A program made the translations under genes and the position numbers. A stretch of DNA of 9,684 bases, from positions 1 to 9,684 of the forward strand of contig CAJKNS010000076.1 of assembly GCA_905201305.1 (NCBI GenBank), in the 5' to 3' direction. The notes beneath the pieces were generated by a model, which was given only the letters and a program-made list of their open reading frames with translations, was not told the origin of the DNA and did not search any database. This document shows, piece after piece, positions 1 to 5,688 of the stretch; the first letter of the stretch is position 1, and every line of letters begins with the position of its first letter. Origin of the DNA: an uncultured Eubacteriales bacterium (GTDB taxonomy: Bacteria; Bacillota; Clostridia; Oscillospirales; Oscillospiraceae).

Positions 1-1
1 T

Positions 2-235
2 GCTGCTCCCGCTGAGGAGGAGAAGACCGAGTTTGACGTCGTTCTGAAGGAAGTCGGCGCCAACAAGATCGCTGTTATCAAGGTTGTCCGTGAGCTGACC
101 GGTCTGGGTCTGAAGGAAGCTAAGGCTCTGGTTGACGGCGCTCCCGCTAACGTGAAGGAAGCTGTTGCTAAGGCTGACGCCGAGGCTATGGTTGAGAAGC
201 TGAAGGAAGCTGGCGCTACCGCAGAGCTGAAGTAA
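2..235 (+). CDS. rplL: 50S ribosomal protein L7/L12, C-terminal part (5' end outside window)
   Basis: The reading frame enters from before base 2 and ends at TAA 233-235, giving 77 residues of a protein that is normally about 120-125 long. What is present is the end of the Ala/Glu-rich hinge (AAPAEEEKTEFDV) and the whole globular C-terminal domain, including the conserved stretches NKIAVIKVVRELTGLGLKEA and LVDGAP. In the family this domain forms the mobile stalk of the large ribosomal subunit and recruits the translational GTPases EF-Tu, EF-G and IF2. Codon choice is strongly restricted (GCT, AAG, CTG, GTT), as expected for a highly expressed ribosomal gene and visibly tighter than in the genes that follow. 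It is closed by its own terminator just downstream, so it is the last gene of its operon here. Confidence 0.97.
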   Translation, partial: AAPAEEEKTEFDVVLKEVGANKIAVIKVVRELTGLGLKEAKALVDGAPANVKEAVAKADAEAMVEKLKEAGATAELK

Positions 236-250
236 TTCTGCTTTTCCATT

Positions 251-285
251 CCCCGTTTCGCTTTTGCGAGACGGGGAATTTTTTA
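251..285 (+). terminator. Intrinsic terminator of rplL
   Basis: An 11-bp stem pairs CCCCGT (251-256) plus TTCGC (257-261) with GCGAG (266-270) plus ACGGGG (271-276), with one G-T wobble and a TTTT loop. It is followed by AATTTTTTAT, a U-rich tail. It begins 15 nt after the rplL stop codon. A textbook Rho-independent terminator that separates the ribosomal protein operon from the MoxR operon. Confidence 0.95.
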
Positions 286-393
286 TAGGTTGCTCTCGGT
301 ACACACCATGGACACATCGCCACATTAGGATAAAATCAGACACCCGGAAATGCCGAAATTACACAGAATCTTCACATTTCGCCCCCCGAACCG

Positions 394-423
394 TTTGCAT
401 TCCAAAATAATTTTGTGTATAAT
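394..423 (+). promoter_or_regulatory. Probable sigma-A promoter of the moxR operon
   Basis: A perfect -10 hexamer TATAAT lies at 418-423. Upstream, TTGCAT at 395-400 gives a 17-bp spacer, or the overlapping TTTGCA at 394-399 (4 of 6 matches to TTGACA) gives 18. The predicted transcript would start near 430 and have a leader of about 70 nt before the ATG at 500. The remaining intergenic bases (286-393) show no clear element. A small hairpin CCAGC/GCTGG (472-476 with 480-484) sits just before the ribosome binding site. Confidence 0.6.
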
Positions 424-499
424 GTATACAAACTTTTCTGGCATATCCCGTGGTTTTGTCAGATATTTTAACCAGCTCAGCTGGGGATTGGAGTCTATC

Positions 500-1459
500 A
501 TGGAGATCAAAGAAATTGGCGCAGTTGCGCAAAAGATCAACGACAACATCAGCCGCGTCCTCATCGGCAAAAAGGACGAAATCGATCTGATTCTGGTCAG
601 CCTGTTCGCCGGCGGTCATGCCCTGTTGGACGACGTTCCCGGCACCGGTAAAACCGTTCTGGCAAAGTCCCTTGCAAAATCCATTCAGTGTGATTTTAAG
701 CGGATTCAGTTCACTGCCGACCTGCTGCCCTCCGATATCACCGGTCTGAGCGTATATAACCAGAAAACCGGCGAGTTCGACTTCCAGCCCGGTCCCGCCT
801 TCACCAATATTTTGCTGGCGGACGAGATTAACCGTACCACCCCCCGTACCCAGTCCGCGCTGCTGGAATGTATGGAGGAAAAGCAGATCACCGTTGACGG
901 TGAAACAAAGCCCCTGGGTTCCCCATTCTTCGTCATTGCCACGCAGAACCCTGTAGAATCCTCCGGTACGTTTGCTCTGCCGGATGCTCAGCTGGACCGT
1001 TTTCTGGTTCGCCTGACCCTGGGCTATCCCTCTACCCGCGAGTCGGTGGATATTCTCACCAATTATATCAACGGTTCTCCCCTGGTTCAGCTGGACGCCG
1101 TTGCCACCGGCGAGGAAATTACCGCAATTCAGTCCGCCATTTCCGGTGTGCTGGTTTCCGATCCCATTAAAGAGTACATCGTTGCGCTGGTGGAAGCCAC
1201 CCGCAAAAACGAGGATGTGGAGCTGGGCGTCTCTACCCGCGGCATGCTGTCAATGCTCCGTGCTGCTCAGGCGTACGCTGCCGTTCACGGTCGGGATTAT
1301 GTGCTGCCGGACGACGTCAAGGCGCTGGCTGTGCCTGTATTTGCCCATCGTTTGATTCTGAAGGTCAAGTATAACTCCGCCAATAAAGCCTCTGAGATCA
1401 TCTCCAGGCTTCTTGGCACCATTCCTGCGCCCACTGAATCCACTACCCAGAAGCTGTAA
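500..1459 (+). CDS. MoxR-family AAA+ ATPase
   Basis: A 319-residue AAA+ ATPase of the MoxR family, the usual length for this group. Visible motifs are Walker A DVPGTGKT (residues 45-52), Walker B with ADEINR (107-112), a sensor-1 region ATQNP (147-151), LDRF (165-168) and an arginine-bearing STRG (245-248). MoxR ATPases are thought to act as chaperones that help mature or activate partner proteins, often vWA or DUF58 proteins encoded next door. The start at 500 is chosen over the ATG at 350: GGAG at 490-493 lies 6 nt before it, the family's conserved part begins right there, and the 50 residues upstream would span the promoter. It leads an operon with the DUF58 gene, whose ATG is 17 nt after this stop. 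Its substrate is not known from the sequence. Confidence 0.93.
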   Translation: MEIKEIGAVAQKINDNISRVLIGKKDEIDLILVSLFAGGHALLDDVPGTGKTVLAKSLAKSIQCDFKRIQFTADLLPSDITGLSVYNQKTGEFDFQPGPAFTNILLADEINRTTPRTQSALLECMEEKQITVDGETKPLGSPFFVIATQNPVESSGTFALPDAQLDRFLVRLTLGYPSTRESVDILTNYINGSPLVQLDAVATGEEITAIQSAISGVLVSDPIKEYIVALVEATRKNEDVELGVSTRGMLSMLRAAQAYAAVHGRDYVLPDDVKALAVPVFAHRLILKVKYNSANKASEIISRLLGTIPAPTESTTQKL

Positions 1460-1476
1460 GGTCAGGTGATCAGACT

Positions 1477-2598
1477 ATGACTGCTGCCATTTGGCTGATT
1501 GTAATTGTCGGCATACTGGCAATTGCTCAATCCAAGTTTTACGGCAAGGTTGCATTTCGCCACCTACACTACGAGCGGAAGCTGACAAAACATGCGGTAT
1601 TTGAGGGCGAATCCCTGGAACTGCAGGAGGTCATTGCCAACCGGAAGCTCACGCCGCTGCCCTGGCTTCGGGTGGAATCCAAGCTGTCTCCCTGGCTGCG
1701 ATTTCGTTCTCAGGAGAACCTGGAAATCATGGATGATCGGTTCCACCGCAGCGTATTCTACCTGTGCCCCTATAGCCGGATCACCCGGCGCTACAACGTC
1801 AAGTGCATCCGCCGGGGCTACTATGACCTCTCTATTACCACGCTTACCGCCGGTGATCTGTTTGGACTGAATTCCGTCAGTCAGGAGGCGCATTCCGACG
1901 CCAAGCTGTTCGTCTATCCCAGCCTGTTGGGGGAGGATGAGCTGCCGGACGAAGCGCTTCGCTGGCAGGGTGACGTCTCCGTTCGCCGCTGGATTTTTCC
2001 GGACCCCATTTTAATCAACGGCATCCGTGGCTATCAGATTGGCGACAGCCGGAAGGACATTCATTGGCGCGCCTCCGCCCGCACCGGCTCTCTCCAGGTA
2101 AAAACCCATGATTACACCGTCTTCCCCCGGCTGCTGATGGTCTTTAACATCGATCCTGAGGACAATTTCTGGGGGCAGCTGTCCGAAAAAGAAATGGAAG
2201 AGATGGAATACGGTATCCGCACCGTTGCCACCCTCTGCAACTGGGCGATTGTCAACAATATGGAGGTAGGACTGTACTCCAACGCTTCCATTTCCTATGC
2301 CCCGGATGTTCCCATTGATATGGAGCCTGCCTGCAATGCCGCGCAGATGAACCGGATTCTCGAGGTTTTGGCAGGGCTCCAGTTTAAGGAACATGAGTCC
2401 ATCTATCGCACCATGGAAAAGCTGGTGGAAAACGACACCTCCGAAACGGATATTCTGGTATTCTCCACCTTCTGGAACAGTTCACTTGACAATCGCGCTC
2501 AGGAGCTGCGCCGAAAAGGGAATTCCGTGACCCATATTACCCTCAGAAGGGAGGCAATCCGTTTTGAAGAAAACGTCGATACAGCGGCTGCTGTTTGA
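1477..2598 (+). CDS. DUF58 domain-containing protein
   Basis: A 373-residue protein with one N-terminal hydrophobic segment (about residues 3-18), then a soluble region. The DUF58 signature is clear: GIRGYQ at residues 182-187 followed by D-x-x-x-x-IHWRASARTG (HWRASARTG at 196-204) and QVK. The stretch after it, LLMVFNIDPED, resembles the first strand of the vWA-like fold proposed for DUF58. DUF58 proteins are standard partners of MoxR ATPases; their biochemical role is unsettled, with links to cell envelope functions in some bacteria. The ATG at 1477 is preceded by AGGTGATC (1464-1471), a long match to the 16S rRNA 3' end. The 3' end overlaps the next gene by 35 nt, implying translational coupling. 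Only one membrane helix is apparent, where many relatives have two. Confidence 0.9.
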   Translation: MTAAIWLIVIVGILAIAQSKFYGKVAFRHLHYERKLTKHAVFEGESLELQEVIANRKLTPLPWLRVESKLSPWLRFRSQENLEIMDDRFHRSVFYLCPYSRITRRYNVKCIRRGYYDLSITTLTAGDLFGLNSVSQEAHSDAKLFVYPSLLGEDELPDEALRWQGDVSVRRWIFPDPILINGIRGYQIGDSRKDIHWRASARTGSLQVKTHDYTVFPRLLMVFNIDPEDNFWGQLSEKEMEEMEYGIRTVATLCNWAIVNNMEVGLYSNASISYAPDVPIDMEPACNAAQMNRILEVLAGLQFKEHESIYRTMEKLVENDTSETDILVFSTFWNSSLDNRAQELRRKGNSVTHITLRREAIRFEENVDTAAAV

Positions 2599-3877
2599 GT
2601 GCATCAACCTGATTATGGCGCTGCTGTTTGTGATTCCTCTGGGTGTATTGGTGGAGCAGCTGTGCGGCTATCCCCTGTACCGCTGCTGCCTGATTCCCTG
2701 TCTGGCAGGCATTGGCTATATCCTTGGCCGAATCTCCATGACAAAGCCCATGGGTGTCTCCATGGGACTGTGCATTGGCAGCACTGTGGCAGCTGTGATT
2801 CTCGCAATCCTCCTCTCCCCTGCCGGTGTGCTGATTCGCGTGCTGATGGCGCTGGTTACGCTGTTTTTCTCCTGCTTCTTTTTCTTCTCCGCGCGGAAGG
2901 CAGGCTATGCCATCTACTCTCCAATGGCGGTCACCGGCATTCTGCTCCATGTGCTGATTCTGATTATTTGCACCGGTCTTCAGTGGGAGAACGCTATCGC
3001 CCGACTGCTGAGCATTGTATCCATTGCGTTTTTTCTGCTGAGCCTGTTCGCGTTCAGCTCCAAGGGGCTCCGGAAAAGCATGCACCGCACCAGCAGTGAT
3101 CGCCGGGTCCGCTATCCCGCAGGCATGCAGATGGGCAACTTCCTGCTGGTCACTGGTTTCATCATTGTTGCAGCGTTTATCTCCAACATCTATCCGATCT
3201 TCCATCTGTTCTCCAATGCATTTTCCCATGTTATCAACGCATTGGTCGCCCTTTTTGCCCTGCTCTCCAGCAAGTTCCACCGCCGCGTTCTGGTGGACAG
3301 CGCCGTTGACCAAGCCGAGCAGTCCGTTGCAGAGGACAGTATCCTTAATGCAGAACCCAGGGGCGAGTCAGGCTGGGTCACTACCATGGTAGAGGTCGTT
3401 GCCTTTGTGGTAGTGGTTCTGGTGGTGATCTATGCCCTGTACCGGCTGATGCTGAAGCTTCGGGAAAAAGGCGTTCGCCTGCCGGGCTTTCTCCGGAACT
3501 TCCGGGATCGGTTTGCGCCCATCTCAGAGGAAGACTATGTGGATGAAATGGAAAACCTCTTTGATGTCAAGGATATGCTGGGCGATACCCGCGCCAGAAT
3601 GAAGAAAGCCCTGCATAAGCTCCGGGAACGTCCGCAAAGGCTGGAGGATTTTCCGGACAACCGTATGAAGCTCCGCTTTGCCTTCCAGCAGGTTTTGAAA
3701 AAGCTCATGGTACAGGATCCCGGCGCCATCGCCATGACGCCCAACGAGCTGCAAAAGCGTGACCTTCCGGATGAAGCGCAGTTTATGGAATACTACAACG
3801 AAGCCCGCTATTCCAGCCAGGACATTCCCGAGGACGCCGTCAATTGCGCCCGCAGCATCCTGAAAAAGGTTCGATAA
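2564..3877 (+). CDS. Polytopic membrane protein with DUF4129-like cytoplasmic tail (TgpA-like without transglutaminase)
   Basis: A 437-residue protein starting at TTG 2564, with AAGGGAGG (2547-2554) 9 nt upstream and inside the preceding DUF58 gene. Hydrophobic segments lie near residues 10-32, 40-58, 62-84, 86-110, 118-140, 145-165, 190-211 and 218-238. A short polar loop (about 240-272) follows, then a last segment at 274-298. The remaining 140 residues are charged and presumably cytoplasmic, ending in a DUF4129-like pattern (NEARYSS...DAVNCARSIL). Third genes of MoxR-DUF58 operons usually encode TgpA-type proteins: membrane helices, an extracellular transglutaminase-like domain, a helix, then DUF4129. 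Here the place of the transglutaminase holds only about 35 residues, and no Cys-His-Asp transglutaminase motifs are seen. The membrane topology and DUF4129 call are by eye. It is likely a membrane partner of the ATPase pair, but function is unknown. Confidence 0.8.
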   Translation: MKKTSIQRLLFECINLIMALLFVIPLGVLVEQLCGYPLYRCCLIPCLAGIGYILGRISMTKPMGVSMGLCIGSTVAAVILAILLSPAGVLIRVLMALVTLFFSCFFFFSARKAGYAIYSPMAVTGILLHVLILIICTGLQWENAIARLLSIVSIAFFLLSLFAFSSKGLRKSMHRTSSDRRVRYPAGMQMGNFLLVTGFIIVAAFISNIYPIFHLFSNAFSHVINALVALFALLSSKFHRRVLVDSAVDQAEQSVAEDSILNAEPRGESGWVTTMVEVVAFVVVVLVVIYALYRLMLKLREKGVRLPGFLRNFRDRFAPISEEDYVDEMENLFDVKDMLGDTRARMKKALHKLRERPQRLEDFPDNRMKLRFAFQQVLKKLMVQDPGAIAMTPNELQKRDLPDEAQFMEYYNEARYSSQDIPEDAVNCARSILKKVR

Positions 3878-3887
3878 GGTTCGATAA
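3866..3887. repeat. 10-bp tandem duplication across a stop codon
   Basis: AAGGTTCGAT occurs twice head to tail (3866-3875 and 3876-3885), and the following AA extends the identity. The first copy supplies the terminal codons and TAA (3875-3877) of the membrane protein gene; the second copy lies just beyond it and is out of frame. It looks like a small slippage duplication with no effect on the protein. Confidence 0.85.
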
Positions 3888-3902
3888 CGATCCGTCAGCA
3901 GC

Positions 3903-3967
3903 ATCTCAGCGTGTCAAAAAGGTCTTTTTGCCCCGCTGAGATTCGGATTTTTGAACTCTAAAATCCG
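3903..3967 (+). terminator. Tandem hairpins, probable terminator of the moxR operon
   Basis: The first hairpin pairs ATCTCAGCG (3903-3911) with CGCTGAGAT (3934-3942). Across a 3x3 internal loop the stem continues as CAAAAA (3915-3920) with TTTTTG (3925-3930), closing a GGTC loop. Two bases on, CGGATTTT (3944-3951) pairs with AAAATCCG (3960-3967), loop TGAACTCT. A T run (3948-3952) lies inside the second hairpin, so the first hairpin plus this run could terminate transcription. The arrangement is compound rather than a classic single terminator. It begins about 26 nt after the operon's last stop codon. Confidence 0.6.
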
Positions 3968-4162
3968 TTTGATTGAACGCGAAGGGCGGGTCTTCCCCCC
4001 CCTTCACTCTTCCCTCTGCGGCCCAGTTTCTTGGCGTATTACGTAGTACTTTGATAGTCTCGGCAGAATCTCCTTGGAGGTTCTGCTGATGATTGTTTTT
4101 TACGAAAAATCAGAAAAAATGGATGGAAAAACGAAGATTTGCGAAAAATTTGCCCGTTACTC
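3968..4162 (+). other. Gene-free spacer with a second strong hairpin and A-tracts
   Basis: No gene is supported between the tandem hairpins and the next promoter. A pyrimidine-rich patch surrounds a weak GAAGGG/CCCTTC pairing (3981-3986 with 4000-4005). A long hairpin spans 4061-4088: CGGCAGAATCTC against GAGGTTCTGCTG with two wobbles and a short CTTG-type loop. Seven bases later a run of six T (4096-4101) follows, so this may be another terminator or the 3' end of a short transcript. Beyond it are four A-tracts (4105-4109, 4114-4119, 4127-4131, 4144-4148) just before a strong promoter, which could bend DNA or act as an UP-like element. No transcript start for a small RNA could be identified. 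Confidence 0.5.
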
Positions 4163-4191
4163 TTGACATTTCCCCCGGATTATCCTATAAC
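4163..4191 (+). promoter_or_regulatory. Strong sigma-A promoter of the lipoprotein gene
   Basis: TTGACA at 4163-4168 is a perfect -35, separated by exactly 17 bp from TATAAC (4186-4191), a 5 of 6 match to the -10 consensus. Transcription should begin near 4198, leaving about 35 nt before the first start codon (4233). A-tracts upstream may strengthen it. No operator-like inverted repeat overlaps it. Confidence 0.82.
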
Positions 4192-4232
4192 TGCTTGTAT
4201 GGCAAAAAAACATACATCAGAAAGGATTTTAC

Positions 4233-4295
4233 ATGAAATACCGGACGAATATCCATGTCTGCGCCCAGGAGGAACCCACACATGGCGCGGAATAA
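4233..4295 (+). CDS. Putative 20-residue leader peptide overlapping the lipoprotein start
   Basis: The first ATG after the promoter opens a 20-codon frame (MKYRTNIHVCAQEEPTHGAE, TAA 4293-4295). It has its own well-placed ribosome binding site, AAAGGA (4221-4226), 6 nt upstream. The frame contains the AGGAGG of the downstream lipoprotein gene and overlaps that gene by 14 nt in another frame. This layout suggests translational coupling: ribosomes reading the leader would pass over the lipoprotein's start site. There is no run of a single amino acid that would point to classic attenuation. It could instead be a chance frame or the remains of an older N-terminus. Confidence 0.4.
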   Translation: MKYRTNIHVCAQEEPTHGAE

Positions 4296-5253
4296 TCGAA
4301 TCATCGCAATACTTCTTATTTTCTGTCTTCTATTGGGCTCCATGAGCTTATTGACCGGCTGCACCGTGGATGCCGCAGAGCTGCCAACCGAAGAACCTGC
4401 AAACACCGGTGCCTGGGGCATTACCGCTGCGGGTCCCGTTACCACAGGCGCAATTGCCGTCTCAGACACGGAGGATTCTGCCGAAGGTATGGACATGCTC
4501 AACGGCAGCGACACACCGCTGGCTGACGCACTGATTTCCTCCGCTTCTCTCTCCGCTGCCCTAGACCAATATAACATCGACAGCGAAAGCACAGCCGCTC
4601 AGGCATTGCGGCTGATCAATTCTACTTATGCTCAAAGCCTGAGTCAGGAACAAAAGGCTGGGCTATTGGTCTTTCTTTTTGAGGGAGCCGGAGAGAATCA
4701 GGACCCTGAGGAACGCAAGGATGCCATGTGCGTGGTGGTGCAGGGCAGCGAGATTCTCTATCTCAGCACCTGCTGCAGCACCATTCCCGACTATCCCTTC
4801 TCCCCCTGGAAAAATGACGGCTCCGATGTGCCTACCCTTTGCTCCGGCGTCTACTCCTTTGACACCGTGAACCACAATGGGATCTACGCCGCACTGCGGG
4901 TTCGGGATGATCGGGTCATCCGTTTCCACGACGATACGGAATTCTATGCCGACGTCTCCAACAATGAAAGCATTCAGGTACATCGCAGAGGACGCGAGGA
5001 AAACTCTCCCGACGATGAGGTCTGGGCAAACTCCATTGGCTGTCTGCTGGTGGGGCACGCAGGCACCGAGCCCACCGATGATTACGCCACCTTTGCCCGT
5101 GCTGTCGGTATTCTCAATGAGGGAGCCACCGGACGCACCCCCTATCAAAATACAGCATACGGTACGCTGGTGGTAGACCGCAGTCTCGGCACCGATTACC
5201 TCCGCTCTGTAGGCTACTCCGATGAAGCCATTGCCGCCATTGAAGGCGAATAA
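4282..5253 (+). CDS. Secreted lipoprotein with C-terminal H...SxGC signature (possibly L,D-transpeptidase-like)
   Basis: A 323-residue protein with a lipoprotein signal peptide: basic start MARNNR, a hydrophobic core, and lipobox LTGC with the lipidated cysteine at residue 27. It should be anchored outside the membrane after processing. A low-complexity, acidic linker follows. The C-terminal half carries VHRRGRE (His234) and, about 17 residues on, NSIGCLLVG (Ser251, Cys254). An H...SxGC spacing is the hallmark of YkuD L,D-transpeptidases, which crosslink peptidoglycan, but GCLLVG also recalls the GCILVG of DUF5675 proteins. The preceding TLCSGVYSF resembles the IPxGxY of that group. The family is not certain. 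The start at 4282 is preferred over the ATG at 4255 because a perfect AGGAGG (4267-4272) lies 9 nt before it and only the later start gives a clean signal peptide. A strong promoter and a leader ORF precede it; it converges on the HIT gene. Confidence 0.8.
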   Translation: MARNNRIIAILLIFCLLLGSMSLLTGCTVDAAELPTEEPANTGAWGITAAGPVTTGAIAVSDTEDSAEGMDMLNGSDTPLADALISSASLSAALDQYNIDSESTAAQALRLINSTYAQSLSQEQKAGLLVFLFEGAGENQDPEERKDAMCVVVQGSEILYLSTCCSTIPDYPFSPWKNDGSDVPTLCSGVYSFDTVNHNGIYAALRVRDDRVIRFHDDTEFYADVSNNESIQVHRRGREENSPDDEVWANSIGCLLVGHAGTEPTDDYATFARAVGILNEGATGRTPYQNTAYGTLVVDRSLGTDYLRSVGYSDEAIAAIEGE

Positions 5254-5262
5254 ATCTCATAT

Positions 5263-5308
5263 AAAAAATCCCCCGGGAACGAAGCATTTGCTCCATTCCC
5301 GGGGGATT
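5263..5308. terminator. Shared terminator between the convergent lipoprotein and alaS-HIT operons
   Basis: A perfect 13-bp stem pairs AATCCCCCGGGAA (5267-5279) with TTCCCGGGGGATT (5296-5308), with a small AGC/GCT pairing inside the 16-nt loop. Read on the minus strand the stem is followed by TTTTTTAT (from the A run 5263-5268), an ideal U tail for the alaS-HIT transcript. On the plus strand the tail is the weaker ATTATTCT. It starts 9 nt after the lipoprotein stop codon, so it probably serves both directions, minus more efficiently. Confidence 0.93.
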
Positions 5309-5336
5309 ATTCTATGCTTTTATGGGAGAACTCCGA

Positions 5337-5675
5337 TTAGTTAAAGCTCCCCAGCTGTTTTCCGGCAAGCACGTGGAAGTGCAGATGATGCACCGTCTGA
5401 CCGGCGTCTGCACCACAGTTTGTCACCACACGGAAGCCTTCAGAGAAGCCCATCTCACGGCTGAGCTTGGCGATGACCTCATAGATGTGTCCTACCACAG
5501 GCGCCATCTCCGGTCCAATCTCCGCAGCGGACGCAATGTGCTGCTTGGGGATCACCAGAAAATGCATGGGTGCCAATGGCTCAATATCCTTAAAGGCAAA
5601 GCAGAGCTCATCCTCATAGACCTTGGTGGTGGGGATTTCTCCCGCCATGATTTTGCAGAAAATGCAGTCTTCCAT
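5337..5675 (-). CDS. HIT-family (HINT-like) nucleotide hydrolase
   Basis: A 112-residue protein matching the full length of HINT-branch HIT proteins. The histidine triad is at HLHFH (His97, His99, His101), with Q93 just before it. The N-terminus DCIFCKI gives Cys4 and Cys7, part of the usual zinc site, and MHFLVIPKQH (37-46) is the conserved mid-domain strand. Family members hydrolyse nucleoside phosphoramidates and aminoacyl-adenylates, using the central His as nucleophile; they are cytoplasmic dimers. AAGGAGG lies 8 nt before the ATG and overlaps the alaS stop codon. The gap to alaS is 13 nt, so the two are co-transcribed from the T-box-controlled promoter. The physiological substrate is not evident. 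Confidence 0.93.
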   Translation of the reverse strand: MEDCIFCKIMAGEIPTTKVYEDELCFAFKDIEPLAPMHFLVIPKQHIASAAEIGPEMAPVVGHIYEVIAKLSREMGFSEGFRVVTNCGADAGQTVHHLHFHVLAGKQLGSFN

Positions 5676-5688
5676 GATTGCTTCCTCC

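Noticed and set aside
350..499. N-terminal extension of the MoxR protein from an ATG at 350
   Set aside because: The extension covers the predicted promoter, has no family similarity, and the ATG at 500 has a good ribosome binding site.
2543..3313. A 256-codon open frame on the minus strand opposite the membrane protein gene
   Set aside because: It is rich in Gln, Asn, His and Cys, as expected from the antisense of a hydrophobic coding region, and has no domain or promoter.
3981..4005. Hairpin GAAGGG/CCCTTC in the pyrimidine-rich spacer
   Set aside because: Only 6 bp around a 13-nt loop in a skewed sequence; not convincing as a separate element.
4139..4345. A 68-codon plus-strand frame across the lipoprotein promoter
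   Set aside because: It spans the -35 and -10 elements and lacks a ribosome binding site, so it would start before its own likely transcript.
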